Positions 53,050 through 64,000 of a DNA stretch of 64,000 bases are shown here, in pieces. The position numbers were made by a program, and so were the translations under genes. Where the stretch lies: contig JAUZTG010000041.1 in assembly GCA_030734395.1 (NCBI GenBank), positions 2,170,001 to 2,234,000 on the forward strand. The letters are read 5' to 3'. Position 1 is the first letter of the stretch, and each line of letters opens with the position of its first letter. Below the pieces are notes generated by a model. The model did no database searches. It was not told where the DNA came from and saw only the letters and a list, made by a program, of their open reading frames with translations. The DNA comes from Sarocladium kiliense. Its lineage: Eukaryota > Ascomycota > Sordariomycetes > Hypocreales > Sarocladiaceae.

Positions 53050-55362
53050 GTTGATTAGAGTGTTTGTATGGTGAGACGGGCTGAAGTCCCGAAATGGTTA
53101 TCTGAGGTGGTTGGGGACAACAACCGTTTGCAGAGAATGTTGAGAGTTCAAGCAACAGTGGCTCAACACACAAAGGTAAGAAATCAAGTTGACGAGCCGA
53201 CAACGTGATTTCTCATTCGCGCACAGACGAATGCCGAAGTTTCCAGACGCGATGAGGCCAGCGTTGCACTATCGATACAGGCAAAAGGACAGGTGGGAGA
53301 ATTGCTGCCTTGTCCGAAACGCCGAATGGAGCCCAAAAGCACGCTCACAAATCAAACCTTAGGGTTGCCAACTTTAGGCACCCTGAGCAAGGCGATGAGT
53401 GACAAGAAAATTCACGTTGAAGCCGGAGAGTCAAGAGAACAATGATGACGTATGAAGTTGTATGTTTTATGCTCAGTCAAGTCATCACGAGCGCAAAGTC
53501 ACGCTGTTTGGATTCAATGTGGTCCTGGTGCCCCGCGCTCCGATGGGAGCGCCACGGATATCGTGTCTCAGCCACGTGTACCAGCCACGACAGTAGCTAA
53601 ACTACCCTGTAGCAGATTATATCAGACTTCATCAAATCGAAGTCGGAAGAATCACTCTGACATAACTGCCAAAGCTGAGATGCCAAAGCTTGATGGGGCA
53701 TAGAATCAATGGTTTCAAACCCTCATGGGTAGTAATTCTCATCAAACATACCTAGGTTGTGGTGATCCCGGAGAGTCTGTCGACTTGACTACATGACTGG
53801 GTTTGATCTCAACATATGCTTCACAAAGTGGCGATAATGAAAGAAAGGCAGACTTCGGATATTGAACTTAGAAATGAAGGTAACGTGGTTTTTGCTAAGC
53901 TACAGAAACAAAGTCATTAGATCGCGGCCTCCCGTCTAACCTAAAGGGAAGCAGACTCATCCAGAAGAACACAGAAGCCAAGACTAGGGAAATCGAATGT
54001 AGGCTTGATTTACTACAGTGACTTGAGAGCACAGAAACCTTCGGGCTTACGTTGGAGTGCATGTTTCAAGTGCTCGGATGCTCCGGGGCACCCTATATAG
54101 CAGGGGCAACGGATCGAAGCTGCCCAAGACATTGTCCGGCCATGCCGACAGACGTGCGAACTCAACTTCAACGTGGCCAAAACCACACAGACATCACGCA
54201 TCTTGATTGATTCACTCCTTCATAGTTTGGATCACAACTCCTTGTTTCAAGTATAACCTGCCAGGTCGATGAACGAGGTGCTCCAGCGTCCCCCAACATC
54301 ACAACTGAGTGGCAAGACTAACCATTCTCGAATGTTACATTGAGGCAAGTGATAATCAAGAAATACTCTACGTCAACGAAGCAGACTCAGATTTGTCATT
54401 CTGTTAGCCAAAACCTGATTTAACTTTCACACAACTAAAGGCAGGAGTACCTCGATACCCTCCCGAGTACGAGTCCCTGAAGTAATACGGAGGCTATACA
54501 CCCTGCAAGCAAGTGCCTCTACTCCTCCTCCTCAAAACTGCCGCCCCAAACGAGCGTCTGCAGCTCTCCCAAAGACACCCTTGCAGAAACATAACGTCAC
54601 CAAGTGGGGGTTTGCTAGATGGAAGTCCTCTCTCGCTGGAAGGAAGCTGAACAGCCGCGGGACAGGCGAGCAACGCACAGCTCCCTTCCTGGAAGCACAG
54701 CCTAGCCTCACCAGGCTTGCCAGGAACACTATATCTCACCGTTAAAGTAAGAGCATTGTCGATCCTTTAGCCCTCCGGGATGAACTCGGTCCCAGCAACC
54801 TCGTGGTTCCCGAGGGGTGTCGTCATTAAGCGTACACCTGCCTCTTCAGTTCGCTTAGCACTTGGGGGATCCTCGATCCTCGACGATCACCTTGCCGAAG
54901 CTCATCCAAGAACAGACATGATATGTGCACTGTTTCAGAACGCTTTGATTGCAACCCATGAGGGAGGGTGGTCTACACACATGTAGTCTTGAGGGTTCCT
55001 CGCTGGCCCCGCCCCTCACACGGGAGGATCAGCACACTGCACAAGTCCCGTAAAGTATTTCTCATCAGACGCTGCAACAGTCCGAATAAGCGCGAGTCTT
55101 GGAACGATGACGTATCGCACAGTGGGGAATCACTCAAAGATCTCACCACCCTCATGACTGCCGCGAGCGCCATGAGGCAGCTCAGAGTTCCACACACGCT
55201 CTACGATCGTGGAACCCTTCCATAGGGACAATGATGGAGTTAGAGGCGACTCTAATCTTAAGCTTGTAAGCTTCTTTGATGGTTCATGACTGTTGGTCCG
55301 AACTCTCACGTGCCATACATTGACATACTGGAGTTCTGGCTACCACCACGAGGCCGTCTTTC

Positions 55363-55378
55363 AGGCCGCCTGCGGCCT
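55363..55378. repeat. Perfect 6-bp GC hairpin, 4-nt loop
   Basis: AGGCCG-CCTG-CGGCCT forms a GC-rich stem-loop. It lies 32 bp left of a second hairpin, in a region without genes. Confidence 0.7.
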
Positions 55379-55410
55379 ACGATCTGCCGCCACCGTCAAG
55401 CGATATCTCG

Positions 55411-55428
55411 TAAAAGCTGCGGCTTTTA
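55411..55428. repeat. Perfect 7-bp hairpin, TGCG loop
   Basis: TAAAAGC-TGCG-GCTTTTA is a perfect inverted repeat. On the + strand the 3' arm ends in a T-run followed by A; no gene ends nearby that would make it a terminator. Confidence 0.7.
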
Positions 55429-58400
55429 GCAGTGAACGCGCCTGACAGACAGAAGCGGGCACCGTGTGTAGACGCATGTTGGTACACCATTACGCCAAGA
55501 CTGGCGACTGTGGAAGGATTCAACCCCTGGGGACCCTATCCGCGGCAGGGACTTGAGCCAGTGGGAATAACGTCACCGCCTTGCCTACCGTTGAAACCCT
55601 GTTATCATCTTATTTCCTTTCTTGTAAGCATGTGCAACTCTGTTCGCCACCGCAACTGGTGAGGTAGAGACGCACCTGCGAATTGGAGGTGGAACCGCAA
55701 GAAGCCCTTGTCAGCCCGACATGCAGTCCCTGAGTGGACAGCTTGGAGTGGATGCACGAACCATCACCTCAGCTGAGAATCTGGGGCCAGATCGATCGCT
55801 GAACGGCAAGGCGACAGGCGCCATCGACACGCCTCGGGGGATTTCCCGTTTCTGTTCAGCTGGAAGTGTTACCAACGAGCCCTTCAACAGCCACCTCAGC
55901 CTTATAGGATCAGCTCGGCTTGCTCCGTTGGCGGGAGCATTAGACTAAATCACAAGAGTCCGTTTCCCTTCCGAAGCGTTCCTTGCTCGATTCGCCGTAA
56001 TTATTGCCATGCCCTCCCTCCCATGGTGAGCGAACAGTCGAAGGTACCATCAGAGCAGAGTATGACGCTGGTGGTTGGTTCCCATTCGTGCGGCGCATGC
56101 GAAAGCTTGTGAATGGTGCGAGCGCGGTCACCGGCCCGCACAAATGACCAGTCCTTTGAACCAGCCTTTTCCGACTCTGACGTCGCATTCAAATGCACGT
56201 GTTGACTGGTTGGTCAATTTTCCGCGCGATAGATGGATTCGGCAGCCCTTCGAGGGCGACAGCCTGTGTCTTGGCAAACACTGATTCTAGGTGCGATCTG
56301 CCAATGACAGGGGCATGGGACTGCCCTATACCGAAGTGAACATCCTGGACAATGAGCTAGCCAGAGACACACACTGGGCATCAGACGCAATCGAGATTGC
56401 GCTTCGACTGAGGGTGTCAGGATACGATGCTGTGATATTGTTGTAAGTGTCTTGAAGGATGCGGAACCGCAAGGTGATTTCAAATTGTCCCCTGCAATTC
56501 TGAGCAAGTGGGCACGACGCTTGCGATTCATGGTCTGGGGTTGAGGGTACCTGTCCCCATGATGGCATGACACATTACCATCCCGACCCGTCTCATCGAC
56601 AGCAACTGCCCTCTGTCTATCCGTCTCCGCACGAGCTAGGCGCTACTACGGCGGTACCTTGAGTGGAGAGGATCCTGGTGATGCGCAATGCAGATACATA
56701 GAAACTACAATGCCTTGGGGGCCATCGCGCGCGTGCTTCGGGTATCGCTGGCAAACGGGTTGCAAAATACCCGAGGCGGCATCGCAGGGGATAATTGCGG
56801 CGTATGAAGGCAGTGTTATCGGCTGTTCTTGGGACTATGTTCTGCGCCGCCGGGCTGCTGGCCGAGTTGCATCACCGCCTTCGCTCAATCCCTGTATACC
56901 TGGACGGTTGACACTGGACACCTTGAACAGACACCCACCGTAGACCGCAAGCATCATATACGGTTCCGATTGGGAGTCCTGGCGCCTATCATGAATGGCC
57001 CCACGACGTTGGTCCCTGTCTTAGGGAGCCGGCCCCTTGCCAATGTCCTTTTGGATGCAGCTGGCCATCCAGACATGCTGGCGCCGCAGGAGCCGCGCTT
57101 GTGGACCAACTGGCGCGAAATCGAACCGTCTAAACGCCGCAGGACTGCGTGCTGCGTCACTGTGTCATTGGTCTTGCCCTGGGAGTGATCCAAAGTGTTG
57201 TATGTAAACGTAGCACCGCCTCACGGTGGGCTGGACTGCGGCCATTACGGCGCAGGATGCCAAAGATAGCCGCGCATTGACGCCGAGTGAGGGCTGTGTA
57301 TGGGGCTTAAGGTCCCACTGTTCGATTGGAAACTGTGCTGTTGTCAGTGGGTGTCTTCGTAGCACTTGTGCAAGCAGAGCAAGCAGTAGGCGATTCGGGT
57401 CGAGGACACCGACGGCCTCGCATCTGATACGGCCCGTGGATGTAACGAGGCACAAGGAATTGAGCGAGGACCAGGGCGGCATGATTGATTGGAGGTTGAC
57501 GATGGTTTGGCCCCCTCAGCTTTGCTTCCTGAGGCTGCACGAAGAAAGCCGGGGTTTGACCGATAGCCGCGGCCGCTTTACCGCCTGCTTTTCGTGCGTC
57601 TCGTCCAAAGGAGGGAGGTGCGGCAAGCTGTTGATGCCTGCAATGATGCACACGCGAGTCCTTCATCTCGATCAGAAACTGTGTTGGTGCCATGCGCAGT
57701 CCTGTGGTGTTTTACTGGCTCGAGCTACGAGTAGGTCCCGGGAGAGACGCCTCGCGGGACCCTCCCGACGCCCAACACCCATGCCAACCACCCGCCCACC
57801 CACCCACCTTTGAACGCCAATGCCGCCAGCCCTCACTCCCTGTGCTCGCTAAATTTAAGCCTAAGACTGCTATTTCTTATGGTTCTTGCAGCATGGAATA
57901 TGCTCTCAGCGGAGAACCAACGTGTTCTCTGTGCGGGCTCGATGATAGGCACATGGTGCAGAGTCGCTATGTGCTGACAGGGTATTCCACAGACACTCGA
58001 TGCGGGCTTCTGAATACACGCGATGGCGCCCGGGATGGACGAATGGTCAATCACCGGCGGCAATCTGACAGCGGGCGGGACGACGAATGTTACATCCATG
58101 GAAACATTGCCAACACTACGACAAGACAGTATTAGTAGAGATGCTGGGCCCTACTTCCACTTCCACTGCAACGCTGGCTATGGACCCGTTACCAACACGC
58201 GTGCTCGCTTCCACCCTTGAAGCCTTGCAAATGGAAGCGGCTTGCATTTGTGACGTGATCAGATTGTGCTCGCATGCACGTCTCCACCCAGCTTCCTCAC
58301 CCTGGGCACAAGGGCCCTCCACGGTTGACGAAGCCTCGTTGTGCCCTTCCTTGACTGCGCCGACTAGTCATGACACAAATAGAAGCACTCTAACACAGTG

Positions 58401-58868
58401 GAGTCTGGCTCTATGAGTTGAGAGGGGGGTCCAAATCTTCCAGTGTTTATCTGCAGCGATTTTATGGTCTGACTGACGTGATGCAAAATGGGGGCCGGAG
58501 AAAACGGTAGCAGAAGGGGCGTACCAGAGAAGCGACCCTGTAGAGCAGAGCGACTGGGGATTGCCGTCCAGAGTTTGACATGCATATGCGCGTTCTGTTG
58601 GAGCATGCCAAACAGCATCTATGTCTGCCACACGCAAGCAACAGACATGAGCGCATTAGATACATCCATATGCTCTCACAGGGATGGAAACGAACCCTGG
58701 CTTGCATCGAGGTGGTATCGTCGACACCAGTCTGGCAAAATGCCTTGAAGGAAAGTGCTAATCATTCCTGGTACCTATCGTAAGTCGCCTGAATCGCTGA
58801 GCCCTGAGGCTCGCAGTCGGGTGCTCGCTCCCGCCTGCCTCACCTGCAGACTAAGGTACCCAAGTTAG

Positions 58869-58904
58869 GTCCTTTGCAGAGGTGCTTTTCAGCACCTAAA
58901 GGAC
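58869..58904. repeat. Compound hairpin, 7 + 6 bp stems
   Basis: GTCCTTT (58869-58875) pairs with AAAGGAC (58898-58904). Inside it, AGGTGC (58880-58885) pairs with GCACCT (58892-58897). One 4-nt bulge (GCAG) and a 6-nt loop (TTTTCA) remain. It lies 2.5 kb upstream of the C2H2 ATG. Confidence 0.75.
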
Positions 58905-60452
58905 GGTAAGGTCAGGTCTCTTACCCTTCCGACCATCTTCTCCAAGTGCCTGGAGAATCTTCCCTGATCACCGCTCCATCCCAATCCCAGTCAACATCAC
59001 CGACATCCTTGCCTCGATTCCCGCATCCATCCCACCTCGTTTTGCACACCACCAAGATACATCAGCCGGTTTCGTTCCTCTCCTTTTGCCAGCCATGGTC
59101 AAGATTGTCACCGACCCTCCACCTCGAGACTGCACTCGTACATATCCGTCCCGCTCGTACAGTCAGGTATGCAACATGTATCACTCAGCTTGCAGTTGAG
59201 GCGAATGTACCGTCTAACGGAGGTTCCGGTATCTGCCCAACGGCTGGTGTTGATGCATGGCATGGCACCCACACGAACAAACACGGTGAGTGAGGCAAGG
59301 CAAAACCTCCTCAGCTCGCTGGCAGCGCTAATCACCCACTCGCCCTGTCGCTCCAGATCACTAGGCCCGCCGCCCACCCAAGCCTTTCTGCTTCGAACGG
59401 GTCCCAGCGAGCGACCCATCGTCCCCAGAACCAAGACCCATGCTCCCTGTCTGGCGTTGTCTTGTTTCTTTCGCTAGGAGCCACATTCAAGGCTAATTAT
59501 GCTGTTACCACGGGGAGCCCGATAACTGTTCAAGCAAGCCTCGACGGGGTACGCCGCTGTTTCTTCTGTTTCTCAACTGGAATATGTGCGTTTCTCTTGG
59601 AGTGCAGTCCTCTCGTTCCTTTTCGCAGAGACCAATTCGTCTAATAGGTTATGCAAGCGACCTGTGCTTCGTACGGGTAGGGAAACATCCAGACACGTTG
59701 GTACCTTTAGCCCTCGCCCTGTCAGTTCCACACCCTCTTGACACCCCCACCAGGACGCCAGCATGGGCCGGTTAGACTAGGTGCTTTTGATGCTGCGGCA
59801 TTACGCTCGCCCGTTGAATCACCCTGGCTAGGGCTGCACCTCTTCCCGTCGTCCAGGCTCATAGGTTTTCTTCTTATAGGTCTTGTCGACATCAGTCACC
59901 CTGTTCAACGCGGGCGCTGTCTAATGAACGGGCGGCGTTGTGGCGTTGCTCAGGCTGCCCCTGAACCTTACGGAAATGAGACGTTGGCGCCTCCAACCAG
60001 TGCGTTCTTCTAGAAGCACTTGACATCTTGGTTTCAACCCAAGGCCTTCGTGTCCACGCTTCCTCTGGGACACTGATACAACAGCAATATGCGCGCGAAA
60101 CGTGCGCTTGGTACTGGGTGTGGCGCGCGGGTCTCTTACGCCAGATGATCGGCCACCACCCCATTACCTCCTGCTTCATGGGGATAGTGCGCACAAACCT
60201 GTCAGTAGATGGGGGTAGGTCTGTTTACTGGGCTGTATGTCTGCCCTCGATCCGGGGGGTGTTGAGTTGCTGCCAAGCTCGCGAACCCTTCGGGCACGAA
60301 AGAATGTGGGAGCCTGGAGACTAGTCGCTGTCTAACATACCAGATCCCTGTCACGCCACCATCTGAAGGCCATCAACGACGTGCATCGTTGTGTCGATAC
60401 TGTCCACGATGCGTTTGGTCCTGATCCTGGTTGTGGTTGGCTCTTTGGTACA

Positions 60453-60467
60453 CCCCCCCCCCCCCCC
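60453..60467. repeat. Poly-C run of 15
   Basis: Fifteen consecutive C on the + strand follow TACA and precede GGGAG. It is the longest mononucleotide run in the window and may be length-variable or subject to sequencing error. Confidence 0.9.
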
Positions 60468-61390
60468 GGGAGCTGCTCCAAGCACGCCGTTGCTATTTCT
60501 CATACACCATATTCTCGAGTCTTTCCCCTTGCCCGTCATGGTTGTCTTGGTGGGTTTCTCTTTGCCCGTCCCTCTGCCGGGCGGCTGCCAAACTGGCTGA
60601 TCCGCCCCCCTTCCCGCACACACCACAAACTCGACTCCATGCTGCTGTACCTTGCCTGCAGTAGTATTGCCATCATCCTAGCTTGTCTTTCTCTAGCAGA
60701 GTGGGCCATCTGTATGGTCTACCTCATCTCCAGACATGGCAGATGGGGACTGACTTTGAGTTCTGGGTACCCTGCTCTGTCTGGTCTGTGTGCTCTGTCC
60801 CCATCGTCATGGGGTGGGCGCCCATGTTCGACAAGCCAGGCAACGCAGGGCCTCTGTACTGCCCGCCTCCATATAAGCATCGGTTTGTCCAGGTCCCGCG
60901 AGGCTCAGTTGCATCTTCCAAAGATAGACCCAACACTTGACCTCAGCTCTCGCCGTATTCGTTGTACTTTGGCTCGCACTCTATTCTCGGACCTGGTCTA
61001 CTATAAGTCACCTATCCAGTCTACCAGTTCTGTGATTACAACCTCAGGGCTTCGTTACCTTATTCATACATGATTCACGCCAACCATTGTATCCTGCCCG
61101 TCCACCCTATTCAGATAACACGCTCCTCTTTCGAAAATACGACCGTCTCGGTGGTACGACTCTGACCTCGAACACGACTCGGCATTGGCTGTGGTCAGCG
61201 CAGCCCGCTTACGTTGTTCTCTTTGCACTACGTGACCGTGGGGTCAAGGTCTCAGACTGTCCGCTTCCCATCGGCGCTTAGAAAGGCACATAGACTGCCG
61301 TCTCACCCGCGATCAACATCTATCCGTACTTCTTTTCTGTCCTGATCAAGCCCTTGACCACTCCCCTTTCTTGATCAGCGATTTGTCAAC

Positions 61391-62546
61391 ATGAGGTGAG
61401 TTCGAGACAGATGTCGTTTCTGAAAGACTGAACTGATCAAAGCAGTGCTGTCGCTATCCCTTTTGACCCAACCTTCACGTTGGGTCCTCGATCCCATTTC
61501 ACATGGCCTGGTATGTAGCGGAATGAAGTGCATAATGTCGCTCATTTGGTTCAGAGCTAATCTTTGATTTTTCAGGCCCTCTTGAATCTTCAAACTCCTC
61601 AGATAGTATTTCAACTCGTGACAGCCTAGCTATCGGTGGACACGCGGGAGTCAGCCCTGTCCTAACCGCATCAACAAGATCTCTTACTGCAAGCCCGCCG
61701 CAACTGCAGTTTACGCCTGAGCAGAGAGAGCTCAAAAGACAGCAAAACCGTGCACGTCGCGACTCGCGACTGACTGCAAGATTCAAGCGAGAAAGCAGCC
61801 ACACGCCTTTCTTTGACTCACCGCCACCGATGCCCTTGCCTGATGGTTCGACGGCTGCTATTGAGATCCCTCAGTACTCTGCAGCACCCTCACACATGGC
61901 TATGCTTTCAGACCCGTCGAGCCTGCCAAATGGGCATTATATGTCCTCTTACAGTCCCCCACTACCAGAAGCTCAACCAGCGGCTCCGATGTTTCCGACA
62001 CCTTACCAGCAGCCACTGTAAGTCGAACCCTCCAAATGGTACCATTAAACTTTCCTAACAGCTTCTGGCGGGAGCAGTCCCGGTAGCTATCCCATATCGA
62101 TGGAGTATCCTGCTTCCTACGGCTCGCCGACATCATTCCCGTAAGTTCCTACCCCATCCTCTGATTCAGCTTGGTTTCAACCCAATTACTTGGAAGCTAA
62201 GACATTCAGCAGTGGCCGGTCATCACCATCCCTGCCCGTGGGACCCGAAGCTGGCATGATGTACCAGATGCCCGCGGTTATGCCGTCAGGTGGCGGCGGC
62301 GCTGTCGCCCAGCAGGAAGGTGGCCATGTTCGCGTGGTACAGAGCCGACCTAAGCCTCGGTGCTGGGAGCATGGCTGCAACGGCCGACAGTTTTCCACGT
62401 TTAGCAACTTGTTGCGGCATCAACGCGAGAAGTCCGGGCAAGCAAGCAAGGCGTCATGCCCGAATTGTGGTGCCGAATTTACCAGGACTACGGCGCGCAA
62501 CGGCCATCTCTTACACGACAAGTGCAAACAGCGCCGCAACTCGTGA
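61391..62546 (+). CDS. Atypical C2H2-type zinc-finger transcription factor
   Basis: This is a probable regulator; I cannot name an orthologue. The model joins 61391..61395, 61446..61510, 61576..62017, 62078..62140 and 62210..62546, giving 303 residues. The first coding exon is only ATGAG. The protein starts MSAVAIPFDPTFTLGPRS. A conserved-looking basic block, FTPEQRELKRQQNRARRDSR (about 80-99), precedes a Pro/Ser/Tyr-rich middle. At the C-terminus, CWEHGCNGRQFSTFSNLLRH (about 245-264) is an incomplete finger. CPNCGAEFTRTTARNGHLLH then DKC is a second finger with a Cys as possible last ligand. The tail is KQRRNS. Two acceptors are tandem NAG sites that vary the protein by one residue each. The gene-free 8.3 kb upstream suggests complex control. 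Confidence 0.8.
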
Positions 62547-64000
62547 ATGTGGTAAAACAGTGGAAAGTTTCAGAAACAATCATTTCCCTTCCGCCCTCGC
62601 ACATCAAAATCAATATGTCGAGCCCGACTTGGGGCGCCTCGCAGGAGACAGGCTCGTCTCGGTCCCGATGGAAGTCAGCGCACGGGTGATCGCTGATGGT
62701 GTGCACGAATTTTGGGGGGGGACCACACATATTGGCTGGGTTGTCCCGGTCTCCGTCTCCGCCCGGGCTGCATCGGGCTCAAACATCGGCGAGCCAACCC
62801 CGGCAGCGGGACATGGTCTAAGCCTTGCGCATGTTGTCCCACTCCAGCGATTCTATTCCTGGGCTGGCGCAATCATCAAAAGCGACCGCCTGTTTCTGCT
62901 GGCCCCCGCTCTCATCCCATCATCCCACTTGGACCTATTATGGTTTGATTCTTGTTTTCGACTATCTTGTCTCTGCATCTGATTCTTGTTTCTATTCGGG
63001 GTTCCCTTCCAAAGAGCTTGTGGGGACGACCGACACACCCTTCACTTCTTCGTTTCAAAACACGCCTGCAAAGGGCAATTTCGATGACATGATTTTATGC
63101 GATTCCCCGGCGTTGCGCGCTCTGTTTCTCTTTGCTTTCTAAATTTCTCGACAAGTTACCACTGTGGTGGGGAGGACGAGTCGGTTGCTTGGCGGGCGGA
63201 TGGTGCGCGTCGCGGACGCTGGCTAGGAGTGCAGAAGTGGAAACGCGCGACGGCGGTGGGCACTGAAGAAACACTGTCGCTGAGATTCCCTACGTTCTGA
63301 CATTGTGCATGACTGTGAGGATTATACGACGTGTGGAAGTGATGTACTACAACTGTGTTATGGGAGCTGTTCAAATTATGCTCGGATGTCGGAAAGCGAA
63401 CACAACAAGGCAACAACATAGAAAGGCAAGTAGATAGACAACAAATACAAGCAACAGAATCCTCAACTTTTGCTCGGTCCTTGGCACCGAGATTTGGCGT
63501 CTCGCTCTTTCTCTACCGAAAGATCTTCGGGACAAACAGAACGTAGGACCTTTCGCATTTGACCGAAGAAGCTATGACGTTGGATCAAATCTTCAGAATG
63601 AGGGATCAGCGCAAGGGACGACGTGATGGGTAAGAAGGGGCGTGTGCGAAAAGGAAACTTGAGCGCATCTCACGTTTTAGACTCCATTCGCTGATCCAAG
63701 ACTGTCGGCCCAGTATGAGGTGAGGCTTGAGGCACAAAACTCACTAATATGCTTTGCAAAAGGGGAAATGATCAGTGCCAAACGGACGGGGTGACCGTGC
63801 TCCGGCCCTGGTCCGATGCGCTGGGTCGCTGGCTGTCGGCGTACTTTTGGGTTCAGCGAGCGACCAGCCCCCACGTAACGCTACCTTACTGGCCCCTGGG
63901 TAGGCAGGGTAGTGAGAGAACGGCTTTGCATGAGTCGAGTTTCTTGGGACTTGCCCAAGGCAGCTGTATTTTGGCATAGGAGAGGACAAGCAAGACACTT
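62547..64000. other. 3' flank of the C2H2 gene to the right edge
   Basis: These 1.45 kb contain no supported gene. The first several hundred bases are probably 3' untranslated sequence. Short frames on both strands at 63156-64000 have no recognisable domain. Confidence 0.45.

Larger units (their letters stand above)
53050..58860. other. Gene-free region between Pkr1 and the C2H2 leader region
   Basis: This 5.8-kb region holds no gene that I can support. All open frames are short, overlap on both strands, and show no recognisable domain or convincing exon chain. The longest, 57226-57813, has accidental-looking composition. Base composition is not AT-rich, so it does not look like strongly RIP-mutated transposon DNA. 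Two strong hairpins occur at 55363-55378 and 55411-55428. The first few hundred bases are the Pkr1 promoter. Confidence 0.5.
58861..61390 (+). promoter_or_regulatory. Probable proximal promoter and long leader of the C2H2 regulator
   Basis: From about 58,930 the + strand becomes rich in pyrimidine tracts, as in fungal core promoters and 5' leaders, and stays so up to the ATG at 61391. It contains a compound hairpin (58869-58904) and a 15-C run (60453-60467). A 230-codon frame at 60381-61073 is open but low in protein character and spans the C-run, so I read it as untranslated. Leader introns or upstream ORFs are possible and cannot be decided by eye. Confidence 0.45.

Noticed and set aside
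57226..57813. 195-codon open frame in the gene-free block
   Set aside because: Cys/Arg/Ser-rich composition without any conserved-looking motif, overlapped by an equally open frame on the other strand; probably chance in GC-balanced DNA.
53050..58860. RIP-degraded transposon as explanation of the gene-free block
   Set aside because: Composition is near the window average, and I saw no terminal repeats, no transposase or polymerase remnants and no strong TpA excess by eye. A computed RIP index would settle it.
60381..61073. 230-codon open frame upstream of the C2H2 gene
   Set aside because: It spans a 15-C run and pyrimidine-rich leader sequence. Its proline and cysteine content follows from composition; no domain.
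1..64000. Secondary-metabolite or defence gene cluster
   Set aside because: The transporter, acyltransferase and Zn2Cys6 factor are scattered among housekeeping genes, and no synthase, NLR or nuclease defence gene is present.

Overview
The window is nuclear chromosomal DNA of a filamentous ascomycete (Pezizomycotina). The evidence is the set of short GT-AG introns (about 48-111 nt, most near 50-70), the roughly 50% GC base composition, and fungus-specific families: PalF, Shr3, Pkr1, NmrA-like, bZIP-DUF3425 and Zn2Cys6. Dothideomycetes is my guess at class, from general resemblance only. I see no plasmid, phage, CRISPR or intact transposon, and no tRNA or rRNA gene that I can support.

Layout, left to right. 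1-767: 5' part of an L-lactate dehydrogenase (cytochrome b2)-type gene (-), divergent from a Jac1/HscB co-chaperone (+). 2.7-5.4 kb: PalF/Rim8 arrestin (-). 7.3-9.2 kb: CDC6 (-), divergent from a TspO/MBR protein (+, 10.0-10.7 kb). 10.9-12.0 kb: mitochondrial ornithine carrier (-). 13.1-13.8 kb: Shr3 (-). 14.5-15.7 kb: bZIP-DUF3425 factor (-), divergent from an NmrA-like protein (+, 16.6-17.6 kb). 18.3-24.1 kb: a large DH-BAR-SH3 Rho-family GEF (-). 26.0-30.0 kb: the complete nine-exon telomerase reverse transcriptase gene (+). 30.1-31.8 kb: wax-synthase-like MBOAT acyltransferase (-). A 4.2-kb gene-poor stretch precedes a Zn2Cys6 factor (+, 36.0-37.6 kb). Two uncharacterised proteins lie at 38.0-39.2 (-) and 40.0-40.7 kb (+). 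Then come Tpc1 (+, 41.5-42.5), a nucleoside hydrolase (-, 42.6-43.9), a RED/IK-like splicing factor (-, 44.4-46.1) divergent from REV1 (+, 46.4-49.8), a SUT-type sugar transporter (+, 50.1-52.2) and Pkr1 (-, 52.6-53.0). From 53.05 to 61.39 kb there is no gene I can support. This reads as the upstream region of a C2H2-type regulator (+, 61.4-62.5 kb) and holds several strong hairpins.

The genes do not form an operon or a biosynthetic cluster. Most are conserved housekeeping genes: Fe-S assembly, replication licensing, telomere maintenance, translesion synthesis, mitochondrial carriers, and ER chaperones for permeases and the V-ATPase. Regulatory genes are interspersed: pH signalling, bZIP, NmrA-like, Zn2Cys6, C2H2 and a Rho GEF.

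I did not find a convincingly new system. The best leads are cis-elements that fit the biology of the neighbouring gene (MCB cluster at CDC6, CPC1/Gcn4 site at the ornithine carrier, PacC sites at palF), a stop-free, frame-preserving intron in TERT, three UBM-like repeats in REV1, tandem NAGNAG acceptors, and the 8.3-kb structured upstream region. All exon boundaries are read by eye from splice consensus and reading frame, not from transcripts.
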